The notes: a model not told the origin generated them from the letters alone. DNA of 64,000 nt from Chitinophaga sp. YR627 (GCF_900114995.1 NZ_FOUX01000001.1:2277411-2341410), one strand, 5' to 3'. Counted from the first letter of the stretch, positions 35,145 to 45,048 are shown. Program-made: numbers and translations.

Positions 35145-35236
35145 TTAACAATTAAGAATTAACAATTAAGAATTTGAATGCAGCGGAGATCTTCGCGGTA
35201 ATTCTTAATTCTTAATTGTTTAATTCTTAATTTCTT
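35142..35236. repeat. AT-rich inverted repeat with AATGCAGCGGAGATC core
   Basis: The left arm (35142-35174, AATTAACAATTAAGAATTAA and on) and the right arm (35199-35233, AATTCTTAATTCTTAATTG and on) are imperfect reverse complements around a 24-base core (35175-35198). The 15-base core sequence AATGCAGCGGAGATC (35177-35191) is identical to the one at 17203-17217. It fills the gap between the small membrane peptide and the CocE-like gene. Confidence 0.7.
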
Positions 35237-35237
35237 C

Positions 35238-36962
35238 TCACATCACGGGAATGCTTATATGCGATTCCGGATAGAAATGTATTTCATGCATCAGCGCGTC
35301 CAGTAAGGTCTGCTGACTGACATCCTTTGCGGCACCATAGTTCTTTTGCCAGTAAATATTGGCGGCCGGACTGATCGTCATTACGATACGGCTTCCCTTT
35401 TTTATCTGCTTACACATCCAGGCCGGGTTTTGCAGACTGATATGATAGGTTTCATTTTGCTTCCAGTATACCGGTTTCGTCTTATCTATACTTAATGACA
35501 GCCGTTGTGCGGTATGTGCCAGCGGCCAGCGCTTCCCTTCACTATCCACTTCCCACCAGCTAAACATCAGGTCTGCATCAGGGGTACCTGACGACATCCA
35601 GAGGTCGGCCGTAATACTTCCGTTCAGTATCATATCATGATCCAGTGGCGGTGTACTGAGTGTCAGCAGGTATTTCTTTTTAAAGACCGCTTCTGATACG
35701 AGGGAGCTGCTACCATCATAAATGGTCAGGGTATCGTCCACTGTATCCGCAGCGTCAAAAGACAACACCAGCGGCTTCTTTCCTCCTCTTTTCCGCGTGC
35801 TCATCGCCTCTTCCTGTCTGGCGGGCAGATAGTAGGTCATCGTATCCCTGTTCATTTTCTCAAGCGAGGGGAAATAGTGCCATTTATTCTCTCCCATGGC
35901 AAATACGGAGATCCTGTCCTGTAAAAAAGCCGGTTTAGGACCATCCTTCAGCGTATAATTGAACCAGTCCAGCACCAGCTGTTTCTGATCGACCATCGCC
36001 ACTGTATCGATAGCATAGGGTGGTATCGGATTTCTGCGTCTGCCTCCCTGTCCACCGGCATGATCAAAAGGTCCGATAAACAGATAATGTTCTTTCACAC
36101 CAGCCGCGGGACCGTATTTATTATGCATGTTATAGTAATAGATAGCCCCTCGCTGGTCATCATCAAAATAACCGGTCGTAGTAAGAATCGGGATATTGAT
36201 GCGGGAGAATTCTTCCTGTGTGGGTGTCATTTGCTGCCAGTATTCATCATAACCCGGATGCTGGATCCAGCGCTGGAAAATAGTATCCATACCACTGCCT
36301 TCCAGATGATCCAATGCACTGAATGGCATGCCCCGTAAAAGGTAATCAGTGTTCAGCTGTGTCCATTTCTTCTCATCAAGGAAAGTCGAATCATCGAGGT
36401 AATGGTTATTACGGACGTATTTCAGCCATTGCAGCATATAAGTGAGGAAGATACCGCCGGGATTGGGATAATCGATACCGGGGCCTACCGCTACCTGCGG
36501 AACGATCGTTTTAAGGGCCGGGTGAATATTTTTAACGGTTGCCCATTGTGCAAAGCCCAGATAGGAACCACCATACATGGCTATTTTTCCGTTACACCAG
36601 GATTGTTTACTGATCCAGTCGATCGCTGCATAGTTATCTGCTGCATCATTTTCCATGGGATAAAAGCTACCGCCGGAGCGGGACTTTCCCCGGTTGTAGA
36701 CAAAGACGCCCGCATAACCGCTATCTGCCACATACTGGGCCCGCAGGGTATCATATCTGGAGGGATAACAGTTAGCCCTCAGGACGACAGGCAAAGGTAA
36801 TTTAGCCCCTTCCTGGTACAATAACATACAACTCAGCACGGTCCCGTCTTTCAACGGTATTTCCAGTGTACTATCTATCACATACCGCTTTTGTTGTGCG
36901 GAGAGCAGGCCGCTATATAGCAGGAAACAGGTTACAATCAGCAGTGCAGGTTTCAGTCGCAT
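35238..36962 (-). CDS. Secreted CocE/NonD-family alpha/beta-hydrolase
   Basis: 574 residues from the ATG at 36962 (MRLKPALLIVTCFLLYSGLLSAQ signal peptide); earlier in-frame ATGs add 3-8 residues. It is an X-Pro dipeptidyl-peptidase/CocE-type (S15) hydrolase: ANCYPSRYD, the nucleophile motif MYGGSYLGFAQW (serine about residue 133 of this start), FIGPFDHAGGQGG carrying a likely catalytic histidine, and a C-terminal jelly-roll (about 400-574: NGSITADLWMSSGTPDADLMFSWWEVD). Members cut acyl-ester or proline-linked peptide bonds. The susD gene of the second Sus system ends 75 bases upstream with a terminator hairpin between, so it is either a separate gene or a partly read-through member of that locus. 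Confidence 0.85.
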   Translation of the reverse strand: MRLKPALLIVTCFLLYSGLLSAQQKRYVIDSTLEIPLKDGTVLSCMLLYQEGAKLPLPVVLRANCYPSRYDTLRAQYVADSGYAGVFVYNRGKSRSGGSFYPMENDAADNYAAIDWISKQSWCNGKIAMYGGSYLGFAQWATVKNIHPALKTIVPQVAVGPGIDYPNPGGIFLTYMLQWLKYVRNNHYLDDSTFLDEKKWTQLNTDYLLRGMPFSALDHLEGSGMDTIFQRWIQHPGYDEYWQQMTPTQEEFSRINIPILTTTGYFDDDQRGAIYYYNMHNKYGPAAGVKEHYLFIGPFDHAGGQGGRRRNPIPPYAIDTVAMVDQKQLVLDWFNYTLKDGPKPAFLQDRISVFAMGENKWHYFPSLEKMNRDTMTYYLPARQEEAMSTRKRGGKKPLVLSFDAADTVDDTLTIYDGSSSLVSEAVFKKKYLLTLSTPPLDHDMILNGSITADLWMSSGTPDADLMFSWWEVDSEGKRWPLAHTAQRLSLSIDKTKPVYWKQNETYHISLQNPAWMCKQIKKGSRIVMTISPAANIYWQKNYGAAKDVSQQTLLDALMHEIHFYPESHISIPVM

Positions 36963-36999
36963 GGCATTCATTTGGGTGAAGGGCAACCCAATATAATAA

Positions 37000-37030
37000 A
37001 AAAAGGAGAAGCATTACACTTCTCCTTTTT
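37000..37030 (-). terminator. Terminator of the second susCD operon
   Basis: AAAAAGGAGAAG (37000-37011) pairs exactly with CTTCTCCTTTTT (37019-37030), 12 of 12, with a 7-base loop. The minus strand ends in a T-tract and the hairpin lies 8 bases past the susD stop codon. Confidence 0.92.
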
Positions 37031-37037
37031 ACTGCTC

Positions 37038-38570
37038 TTAATATCCCGGATTCTGATACATCTTTTGGGGATTCAGCTTATATTCATCGAACGGGATCGG
37101 ATAATAACGGTCCTTCTTAGAGAAGTTTGCCACCTTGGCAATACCGAAGTAAGTCTGGTCTTTCGCATGGAAATAAGTCACCAGCTCGTCTGTTGTGAAC
37201 GTACGCAACAGGTCGTACCAGCGGTGATTTTCGAAAGCCAGTTCAATGCGGCGCTCGTGCAGGATCGCGAGTTTCAGCGAAGAGAACTTGCTGCTATACG
37301 CGTTATTCTGCATAGAAGTAGCGTAATCAGGCATACCGGCTCTTGCACGCACCATATCCAGGTATTGAATAGCGGTAGCGTTGTCGCCCAGATACATGTT
37401 CACTTCTGCCAGCATCAGGATAATATCTGCATAGCGCATCAGGATGCAATCATTACCACCATAACCGTTTTTACCGGCAGCGTCGCTGGCGTCACGGAAT
37501 TTGGTAATGAACCAGTCCTTAACGATGTCTGCATTTGCATATTTGATAGAGAAATCTTTACGGAGATCGTTTGCTTCATACTCATTCACCAGGTCACCGG
37601 TTACGTTACCACCTACACCGGTAGCTACCTTCTGAGAGTTTACGGTTTCACCTTTCGCCTGGTTGTTGGCAGCGATGCTGGAAGAGTAAGTTGCGTCACC
37701 CTGTTTGTATACGATCTGGAAGATCAGCTCAGGGCAGGATGATTTCTTATCAACGCTGAATACATCGGAATAAGGGATGTCTTTCAGCTGACCGAACTTA
37801 CGCATATTGTAACAGGCATCCAGGTACTGTTTTGCTTTCGTCAGATTTTCAGTTTTCTTACCATTGTCAATAGTCAGGGCCATTGTCAGATAAACCTGTC
37901 CCAGTAATCCGTTACCGGCAGCTTTAGACACACGGCCCACGTTTGCACCAGTCTGGAAATCAGGCAGCGGACTGTTCACCACATCCAGCAGGTCATTTAC
38001 GATCTGGCTGTATACAGCGGTATCTTTCGCACGGAAGGTAGCACCATCTACTTCTTCCAGGGTAGTCAGCTGTTTTGTTACCAGAGGAACATCACCCCAT
38101 TTGCGCACCATATGGAAATAGATCAGTGCACGGAGGAATTTTGCTTCAGCAGTGAACCCTTTTTTAGTGTTCTCGTTTACGAAGGCTACCTTATCGATAT
38201 TGGTCAGTACCAGGTTTGCCCGGGAAATACACTTATACATATCTACCCAATGTGACTTGAGGTAGGTATTGCTTGACAGCAGGGAAAAATCTCCGAACTG
38301 AAAAGGCTCACCGGCATTGGACTGGCTATCATTACGGCCGGTATTGTCAGAGCGTTCTTCATTAAAAAGTCCGCTGCTTTCACCGATCGCATTGCTGCTT
38401 CTCAGTGACTGATATATACCATTTACTGCCAGCTGTACATCGTTTTCAGTCTGGAAGTATTCTGATACCGGCTGATTATTAGGATCGATCTGATTCAGGA
38501 AATCTTTATTACAGGAGGATGTTGCCAGCACAGTAGCAAAACCCAGTATTATTGCGAATCTATTCTTCAT
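37038..38570 (-). CDS. SusD/RagB-family nutrient-binding lipoprotein
   Basis: 510 residues with a lipoprotein signal (MKNRFAIILGFATVLATSSC, cysteine at 20), then NKDFLNQIDPNNQPVSEYFQTENDVQLAVNGIYQSL, the helical core (TAEAKFLRALIYFHMVRKWGDVPLVTKQ) and the RagB end motifs RYADIILMLAEVNMYLGDNATAIQYLDMVRARAGMPDY and ILHERRIELAFENHRWYDLLRTF. It serves as the surface lid/binder for the SusC that precedes it by 25 bases. It belongs to the sigma/FecR-controlled operon that begins at 43718. Substrate unknown. Confidence 0.95.
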   Translation of the reverse strand: MKNRFAIILGFATVLATSSCNKDFLNQIDPNNQPVSEYFQTENDVQLAVNGIYQSLRSSNAIGESSGLFNEERSDNTGRNDSQSNAGEPFQFGDFSLLSSNTYLKSHWVDMYKCISRANLVLTNIDKVAFVNENTKKGFTAEAKFLRALIYFHMVRKWGDVPLVTKQLTTLEEVDGATFRAKDTAVYSQIVNDLLDVVNSPLPDFQTGANVGRVSKAAGNGLLGQVYLTMALTIDNGKKTENLTKAKQYLDACYNMRKFGQLKDIPYSDVFSVDKKSSCPELIFQIVYKQGDATYSSSIAANNQAKGETVNSQKVATGVGGNVTGDLVNEYEANDLRKDFSIKYANADIVKDWFITKFRDASDAAGKNGYGGNDCILMRYADIILMLAEVNMYLGDNATAIQYLDMVRARAGMPDYATSMQNNAYSSKFSSLKLAILHERRIELAFENHRWYDLLRTFTTDELVTYFHAKDQTYFGIAKVANFSKKDRYYPIPFDEYKLNPQKMYQNPGY

Positions 38571-38595
38571 TTTTCAATGTTTAATCGTAAACGGA

Positions 38596-41500
38596 TTAAA
38601 AGGCCAGTTTAACACCAGCGTTATAAGCACGTACCAGTGGGTACATACCGTAGTCTACACCCGGAGCGATATTGCTACCGTTACCGTAGTCTACTTCCGG
38701 ATTGTAACCTTTGTATTTAGAGATGGTGAAGGCGTTGTCTACGCTTGCAAACAGGGAGGCTTTTGATACACCCAGTTTCTGTTGCAGTGCACGGAATCTG
38801 AAATTATATCCCAGCATGATGTTCGTACATCTGAAGTAAGATCCATCCTGAAGATAGAATGTAGACAGACGGGTACTGTTACTCTGCGTACCTGCACGGG
38901 AAGCACGGTATACGCTACCTGCGCCTGGCTGTGCATTGGAGCGGAAACGTTGTGCTACGTCAGCATACTGGTTACCGGATCCTTCCATGTTATACAGGTA
39001 GTAATCCTGGCCATCCAGTACCTGGTTGCCATAAGAACCGTTAAAGGAAGAAGAGAAATAGAAATCTTTGTAAGTAGCTGACAGGTTGAAACCATAAGTG
39101 AACTTAGGATAAGGGCTGCCAATGACATCTTTATCTGCATCATTTACTACACCGTCGCCGTTCTTATCATAGAAATACAGATCGCCAGGATGCATTGGGT
39201 TAGTGCTGGAAGCAGAAGGCGCTACTGTTTTGTAGTTTGCTTCTGTCGCAACACCCAGTACTCTGAAACCATAGAACATACCTACCGGCTGACCAGTCTG
39301 GATAATGTGTGTCAGGTAAGAACGTTCAGCACCTGCTTTGAAGATGGTATTTGCACCACCCATGTCCAGTACCTTGTTACGGTTTACGGAGATGTTACCG
39401 GTTAAGTTCAGGTTGAATGCTTTACCCTGAATAACGCGGCCATCGATCTGCAGGTCAATACCTCTGTTACGGATCTTGGAATCGCGCAGGTTGGTTGTTA
39501 CTGTAGTTGCACCGGAGATAGCAGACACTGGTCTGTCAAACAGCAGGTTGTAGGAATAGCTCACATAGTAGTTAGCAATCACATTCAGACGGCCGTTGAG
39601 TAAACCGAGGTCCAGACCAGCATTGTACTGAGAAGTAGATTCCCATCCAATTTTCGGGTCCTTGATACCGTTTGCGAAAGTACCGGTATTAATGGTACCG
39701 TTACCGAACGGCACACCAGTAGGCGTACCCATTACGGTAGCGGAGTTATAGTTACCGATGTTGTTGTTACCACTCAGACCCCAGCTTGCACGCAGTTTCA
39801 GTGTAGAGTGCTGTCCCAGCCAGTCATGGTAGAATGATTCATTGGAGATATTCCAGCCGGCAGCTACTGAAGGGAAACTACCCCAACGGTTCTGCGGACC
39901 GAAACGGGAAGAAGCGTCTGTACGGAAAGAGGCAGTCAGGTAGTAACGGTTATCGTAGTTGTAGTTGATACGACCCAGGTAAGATACCAGTGTGTATACA
40001 TATTTAGAAGCAGTGGTCAGTTTGAATAATGCTGCATCAGCACCTTTCGCACTTACTTCCTGGATACGGTCATCCTGGAAACCTTCCGCTCTGATCTCAA
40101 GGATATCACCGGTCGTTTTCTGTACGGTATAACCACCCAGTACATCCAGTTTATGTTTGTTGAACTGTTTGCTATAAGCAGCAGTGAACTCACCTAACTG
40201 GTCCAGTTTGCTGGTATTTTTTGCTCTTGCATTCGCTGCAGCTTTTGCCGCGTCAGAATATGGAGCGCTTACACCACTACTGAGACTGGTTGGATAATAG
40301 TAGTCATATTTTTCAGCGTAGCTGGACATACCCAGGTTTGCTTTCAGGGACAGTTCAGGCAGTACCTGGTACACAGCATAACCATTATAGGTAGCGCGGT
40401 TACCATTACGACGGATGTTGATCTCCTTCGCGATAGCCAGCGGGTTTTCAAAGCTGTTATAGCCATAGGTAGAAGACAGTGCAGCTACTTCATTCTTTAC
40501 AATGTTACCATTGTCGTCGAATGCACGGTAAGTAGGCAGCATTAGCAGGGCAGCCATGATCGGGTTGTGGTCCCAACGGCCTTCTTCTGTTTCTCGGTTC
40601 TGGTTGTTGGTATAAGAAACGTTCATACCAGCTTTCAGTTTAGGATTGATCTGTCCATCCACGTTTGCACGGAAGTTGATCTTTTTCAGACCTGTATTTA
40701 AGATAATACCATCCTGGTTTTGATAACCACCGCTGATATAATATTTAACTTCTTTACTACCACCGGAGAAGGACAGGTTATGACGGCTGAACATCGCATT
40801 GCGGTACAGCAGGTCCTGCCAGTCAGTGTTATACTGAGGTTTGATCACTTTCTGGTTAGCGAAGTCGTAGAACTTTGGATCAACACTTACCGCGTTGGCG
40901 TTACCTACTTTAGCGATACGCGTAGCGTTATCATCTGAATACATCGCATCGTTCCATTCTTTACCACCGTTTACAACGAAGTCGTGGTAAGAGTTATTTC
41001 TACCGTCGATCATCAGCTGTGCAAACTCTTCAGAATTCAGCAGTTTCACTTTCTTACCCAGCTGGTTGATACCTGTCTGCAGATCGTACTGGAATTTACC
41101 TTTGCCTTCTTTACCACGTTTGGTAGTGATCAGCACCACACCACCAGAAGCACGGGAACCATAGATAGCAGCAGAAGCAGCATCTTTCAGGATGTCGATA
41201 GACTCAATATCTTCCGGGTTGATGAATACGTCATTGTCCATCGGGAAACCATCCACTACATACAATGGATCGGAGCTCGCGTTGATGGAACCTACACCAC
41301 GTACACGGATCTTAGTACTGGCATAAGGAGCGCCACTTACCTGAGAGATCTGTACACCGGCTACTTTACCCACCAGGGCCTGTCCTACGGAAGGGCTGGT
41401 CAGATTCAGTTCACTAGCTTTCACACTGGAGATCGCACCGGTAACATCGCTTTTTCTAACGGACTGGTAACCGATCGCTACGATCTCTTTTAACTGGCTG

Positions 41501-42114
41501 TTCTGTACTTTCAGCTGTACGTTCATCAGGGCTTTGTCACCTACTGTCACTTCCTGTGCTGCGTAACCGATGAAGTTGTACACGAGTACATCGCCGGTAT
41601 TTACGGTAATAGAATAACGGCCATTGGCATCAGTGGTCGTATTCTTTTTACTTGTTTTTTCATGAATGCTTACACCAGGTACCGGTTGATTGTTTTCATC
41701 GGTTACAGTACCGGTAATGGTGATAGGCGTAGCAGCAGCTGCGATGATAGGCGCTACTGCCTTTTCAATGAGTCTTCTCTTTTCGAGTTTCAGGAAGATA
41801 TGGTTTTCATCTACCTGTTTTACGGAGCCCTGATAATTCTTCAGTAATACCTGAAATACGGTTGCCAGCGTTACATCGTCGGCTTTGTAGCTGACAGTCT
41901 CCATGCCATTCACTGCACTGGCGTTATAATTTACGGAGAGACCTGTTTTTTGCTCGATCAGCACGAATACATTCTTTAGTGGCTGATCTTTTACATTCAG
42001 ACTGATACGCGCGTTACGTACGGTAACAGTGATGTACTCATGATTCAGATCGTTGGCGAAACTGATGAGATGAGTGAAAAGAAATAATACAAGAAAGCTT
42101 AACTGCTTCTTCAT
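38596..42114 (-). CDS. SusC/RagA transporter with STN signalling domain
   Basis: 1172 residues from the ATG at 42114 (MKKQLSFLVLFLFTHLISFA signal peptide); an in-frame ATG at 42141 overlaps the fecR stop and adds 9 residues. After the signal comes a secretin/TonB short N-terminal (STN) domain (about 30-105: ARISLNVKDQPLKNVFVLIEQKTGLSVNY), a carboxypeptidase-regulatory-like domain (about 130-205), the plug (about 215-340: VKASELNLTSPSVGQALVGKVAGVQ, DIESIDILKDAASAAIYGSRASGGVVLITTKRG) and a 22-strand-type barrel. STN domains contact the FecR protein in the periplasm, so this transporter should report substrate binding to the anti-sigma factor encoded directly upstream. Confidence 0.95.
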   Translation of the reverse strand: MKKQLSFLVLFLFTHLISFANDLNHEYITVTVRNARISLNVKDQPLKNVFVLIEQKTGLSVNYNASAVNGMETVSYKADDVTLATVFQVLLKNYQGSVKQVDENHIFLKLEKRRLIEKAVAPIIAAAATPITITGTVTDENNQPVPGVSIHEKTSKKNTTTDANGRYSITVNTGDVLVYNFIGYAAQEVTVGDKALMNVQLKVQNSQLKEIVAIGYQSVRKSDVTGAISSVKASELNLTSPSVGQALVGKVAGVQISQVSGAPYASTKIRVRGVGSINASSDPLYVVDGFPMDNDVFINPEDIESIDILKDAASAAIYGSRASGGVVLITTKRGKEGKGKFQYDLQTGINQLGKKVKLLNSEEFAQLMIDGRNNSYHDFVVNGGKEWNDAMYSDDNATRIAKVGNANAVSVDPKFYDFANQKVIKPQYNTDWQDLLYRNAMFSRHNLSFSGGSKEVKYYISGGYQNQDGIILNTGLKKINFRANVDGQINPKLKAGMNVSYTNNQNRETEEGRWDHNPIMAALLMLPTYRAFDDNGNIVKNEVAALSSTYGYNSFENPLAIAKEINIRRNGNRATYNGYAVYQVLPELSLKANLGMSSYAEKYDYYYPTSLSSGVSAPYSDAAKAAANARAKNTSKLDQLGEFTAAYSKQFNKHKLDVLGGYTVQKTTGDILEIRAEGFQDDRIQEVSAKGADAALFKLTTASKYVYTLVSYLGRINYNYDNRYYLTASFRTDASSRFGPQNRWGSFPSVAAGWNISNESFYHDWLGQHSTLKLRASWGLSGNNNIGNYNSATVMGTPTGVPFGNGTINTGTFANGIKDPKIGWESTSQYNAGLDLGLLNGRLNVIANYYVSYSYNLLFDRPVSAISGATTVTTNLRDSKIRNRGIDLQIDGRVIQGKAFNLNLTGNISVNRNKVLDMGGANTIFKAGAERSYLTHIIQTGQPVGMFYGFRVLGVATEANYKTVAPSASSTNPMHPGDLYFYDKNGDGVVNDADKDVIGSPYPKFTYGFNLSATYKDFYFSSSFNGSYGNQVLDGQDYYLYNMEGSGNQYADVAQRFRSNAQPGAGSVYRASRAGTQSNSTRLSTFYLQDGSYFRCTNIMLGYNFRFRALQQKLGVSKASLFASVDNAFTISKYKGYNPEVDYGNGSNIAPGVDYGMYPLVRAYNAGVKLAF

Positions 42115-42131
42115 TGTTGGCGCATTACATT

Positions 42132-43097
42132 TTATTCGCATGACGCAATGTTGATTTTAATTTCATTGTTGTTTACCTGGTAAGAGATTCCTGAAAGCTG
42201 CTCTAATAATAGCAGCGCTTTGTTTAATGGTTCATTCTTTAACTGTAATGTGTAGCGGCATTGTCTCTTAGCCGTACCTGTGAGCATGATATGTATATTG
42301 TATTGTCTTTCGAGTACCTGTGCGATTTCTGCAATGGTTGCCTGTTCGAAGAACAGCTTATTCTGCTGCCATCCGGCTATATCTTCGGCCTTACATGGCT
42401 TCAGTTCATGTCTACCTGTACCTGCATCATAGGTCAGTAACTGATCTTTTTCAATACCAGGGGCCAGTATTTCTGTTTGCTGCTGTTGTTGCTTTTCTAC
42501 ACGTACCTTTCCGCTGAGTACAGCTACCTGTAAGGCGGCGTCTCCGGGGTATGCCTTTACGTCAAACACGGTACCCAGCACAACTGTACGCAGATTACCT
42601 GTGTGCACGATAAAAGGCTGTTTTGTATTCTGTCTGATATCAAAAGTACCCTGACCTGACAAGGTCAGCTCTCTGCGTTCCTCGCCAAAATCGGAAGGAA
42701 TAACAACAGAAGAAGCGGCATTCAGTGTCAGCTGACTCCCATCCGGCAGCGTTAATTTTTTACGTTCTCCTTTACCTGTAGAGATAGATGCATAGGTTAC
42801 TACAGCCGGTACTTTTGTATTGAAACGGAACAGGAAGAGCAGACCGGTAAGCGCCAGTACCACCACTGCGGCTGCGGCATAGAGGATATATCTGATCCTT
42901 CCCTTAGCCGGAAAGAGCGTATGCATGACGTTCACTACGACTTGATTGGCGGCGGCTGTCATTGCCTCACTATCAGGCAATTCTTCAAAACTTTCGAGCC
43001 ATGCTTCTACCTGAGCAATCTCCTCCGGTGTGCATTCACCGGCTCTGTATTTTTCTAAAAGCGCTAATAGTTCGGCTTTGTCTGATGATGTTCCCAT
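42132..43097 (-). CDS. FecR-family anti-sigma factor
   Basis: 321 residues. The cytoplasmic head (about 1-66, ALLEKYRAGECTPEEIAQVEAWLES) should hold the sigma factor. One membrane span follows (about 70-90: YILYAAAAVVVLALTGLLFLF), then a periplasmic FecR domain (about 105-215: GERKKLTLPDGSQLTLNAASSVVIPSDFGEERRELTLSGQGTFDI) and a DUF4974-type C-terminal domain (about 250-318) that meets the STN domain of SusC. It starts 15 bases after the sigma gene and ends 17 bases before the SusC ATG used here, so the three are one operon. Confidence 0.95.
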   Translation of the reverse strand: MGTSSDKAELLALLEKYRAGECTPEEIAQVEAWLESFEELPDSEAMTAAANQVVVNVMHTLFPAKGRIRYILYAAAAVVVLALTGLLFLFRFNTKVPAVVTYASISTGKGERKKLTLPDGSQLTLNAASSVVIPSDFGEERRELTLSGQGTFDIRQNTKQPFIVHTGNLRTVVLGTVFDVKAYPGDAALQVAVLSGKVRVEKQQQQQTEILAPGIEKDQLLTYDAGTGRHELKPCKAEDIAGWQQNKLFFEQATIAEIAQVLERQYNIHIMLTGTAKRQCRYTLQLKNEPLNKALLLLEQLSGISYQVNNNEIKINIASCE

Positions 43098-43112
43098 TCA
43101 TCAGTATAGTCC

Positions 43113-43718
43113 TCAGAAGTGAAAAGTGGTACCGTTAAGGAATTGTAAACTCAATGTTAACACAATGTAAACAACGGTAAAGAAATAAGCAGCCAGGCGC
43201 AGACGGATACGTTTGAGCGCCATAGAGAGATTATTTTTAACTGTTTGCTCGGAGAGGCCGTATTCCTGCGCAATTTCAGGGATTGACCTGGCTTCCCATC
43301 TGCTGGATACAAAGATCTTACGCATGGTATCGTTCATCTTTGAGATCTCTGTTTCTACTTCTTCTTTTATCTCCAGCGATATGAGTTGATTCTCTATGGG
43401 GTATGTGGTTGGTTCGTCTTTTTCTTCCAGCGTAGTGTTACGGGCTATGGCTTTTTTATTGCCGACCTGCCAGTCTATGATCGCATAATGGACGGAGCGT
43501 TTCAGATATGCGGCGATATTATTAATAGTATGACGGTTCTTCCAGCAGGAAATAAATATCTCCTGCAAAAGATCTTTTGCATCATGTTCATTGCGGATGC
43601 GTGTATATATGTATTTATACAGCTGTACATTGTATCTATACATGATCGCCTCAAATGCTTTCTCGTCATCGGTTTGCGCGAGCGATAATAATTCGGCGTC
43701 TGTCAGATTCTCCATCAT
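43113..43718 (-). CDS. ECF RNA polymerase sigma factor with hydrophobic tail
   Basis: 201 residues. Sigma-2 (about 14-80: DEKAFEAIMYRYNVQLYKYIYTRIRNEHDAKDLLQEIFISCWKN) and sigma-4 (about 125-172: MRKIFVSSRWEARSIPEIAQEYGLSEQTVKNNLSMALKRIR) are complete, of the Bacteroidota SusC-linked class. Residues 175-194 (LAAYFFTVVYIVLTLSLQFL) form an unbroken hydrophobic stretch after sigma-4. That tail could anchor the factor to the inner membrane near its FecR partner. It is the first gene of the sigma-FecR-SusC-SusD operon and probably drives that operon. Confidence 0.94.
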   Translation of the reverse strand: MMENLTDAELLSLAQTDDEKAFEAIMYRYNVQLYKYIYTRIRNEHDAKDLLQEIFISCWKNRHTINNIAAYLKRSVHYAIIDWQVGNKKAIARNTTLEEKDEPTTYPIENQLISLEIKEEVETEISKMNDTMRKIFVSSRWEARSIPEIAQEYGLSEQTVKNNLSMALKRIRLRLAAYFFTVVYIVLTLSLQFLNGTTFHF

Positions 43719-43854
43719 AATAGTTGGCTGAAGTGCAGCGCGAAATTAAAAAGCAGGGCTTTAGTTACATGTTATGTTTACGTTAACTACCCTCAAACAC
43801 AGTGTGGGCCGGCCAAAAGACCAGCCCATTCCTTCATCATCTCTGTCAGGTTGC

Positions 43855-45048
43855 CTATAGCGGGAACTCGTCCCGGAAAGTCCCTCCTGTTTCCATATTT
43901 GCGATCTCATTGTCATCACACAGACAATCTTCGAGCTCTTTTACGATAGTATCTTTGTCCAAAGTACGTCCGATGATCACCAGTTCATTCTGGCGGTCGC
44001 CGAAATGTTTATCCCAATTTTTTTCAATTTCCTGCTGGTTGTCGAGGAAAGAAACATAGCGGATCCTGTCTTTATAGGGCATACTATCCCACCATACGCC
44101 GGCACGTTCTGCCCGCAGACTTCCACCTGCCTGACTCCAGTTCAGGGCATCATCTTTTCGGGAGGCCAGCCAGAATAGCCCTTTGCTGCGAATGATATTG
44201 GAATGCCATTCCTGGTTCAGGTAAGTCCAGAAGCGTTCCGGATGGAAGGGCCGGCGACTGCGATATACAAAACTGCTGATGCCGTATTCTTCTGTCTCCG
44301 GTGTATGAACGGATCTGTTTAATTCTTCTATCCAGCCTGCCTGCTGACTGGTTTCTTCAAAATCAAACAGGCCGGTATTCAGGATACAATGAAGATCTAC
44401 CTTTCCAAATGAGGAAGTGACAATACGCGCACCTGCATTCATTTTTCTGATCACCGCCTGCAGCATTCCCAATTCTTCGGGAGTGACAAGATCTGTTTTG
44501 TTCAGGATGATCACATTGGCGAACTCAATCTGGTCAGTGAGCAGATTAACAATGGTCCTGTAATCTCCTTCCATATCGGTGATCTGGCGGTCCTGCAATG
44601 TTTCAATACTGCTGAAGTCACGAATGAAATTAAAGGCATCGACCACTGTTACCAATGTGTCCAGCGTGGATAACTTACTCAGATCAGTACCGGTTGCTTC
44701 GTCCTGGTAGGTAAATGTCTGGGCGACAGGTAATGGTTCGCTGATACCGGAGCTTTCGATAAGAAGATAATCAAAGCGGCCTTCTTTCGCCAGTCTTTCT
44801 ACTTCTATCAGCAGGTCTTCGCGCAACGTACAACAGATACAGCCGTTACTCATCTCCACCAGTTTTTCTTCCGTTCTATGTAATGTCTGCTCATTTCTTA
44901 CGAGTTGGGCATCTACATTTACTTCGCTCATGTCGTTGACGATGACGGCCACTTTCATTCCCTGTTTATTATGCAGGACGTGATTCAGCAAAGTAGTCTT
45001 ACCAGCGCCGAGAAAGCCACTCAGCACCGTAACAGGCAATCTGTTCAT
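43855..45048 (-). CDS. COG0523-family metal chaperone GTPase
   Basis: 397 residues from the ATG at 45048; in-frame ATGs at 45054 and 45084 add 2 and 12 residues. The GTPase part has the Walker [10 protein letters not shown] (11-19), the metal-binding GCICC (C70, C72, C73) in the family's CxCC position, an NKTD specificity motif ([10 protein letters not shown]), and a C-terminal CobW_C-like domain (about 260-360: [30 protein letters not shown]). Such proteins (ZigA, YeiR, CobW, NHase activators) insert or hand over zinc, cobalt or iron under metal shortage. The -7 motif at 45153 is overlapped by a weak inverted repeat, so a metal-dependent repressor is possible. Metal not identified. Confidence 0.88.
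   Translation of the reverse strand: MNRLPVTVLSGFLGAGKTTLLNHVLHNKQGMKVAVIVNDMSEVNVDAQLVRNEQTLHRTEEKLVEMSNGCICCTLREDLLIEVERLAKEGRFDYLLIESSGISEPLPVAQTFTYQDEATGTDLSKLSTLDTLVTVVDAFNFIRDFSSIETLQDRQITDMEGDYRTIVNLLTDQIEFANVIILNKTDLVTPEELGMLQAVIRKMNAGARIVTSSFGKVDLHCILNTGLFDFEETSQQAGWIEELNRSVHTPETEEYGISSFVYRSRRPFHPERFWTYLNQEWHSNIIRSKGLFWLASRKDDALNWSQAGGSLRAERAGVWWDSMPYKDRIRYVSFLDNQQEIEKNWDKHFGDRQNELVIIGRTLDKDTIVKELEDCLCDDNEIANMETGGTFRDEFPL

Noticed and set aside
36963..37030. CocE-like hydrolase as an assured member of the second Sus operon
   Set aside because: A 12-bp perfect terminator hairpin separates it from susD, so co-transcription is only possible, not supported.
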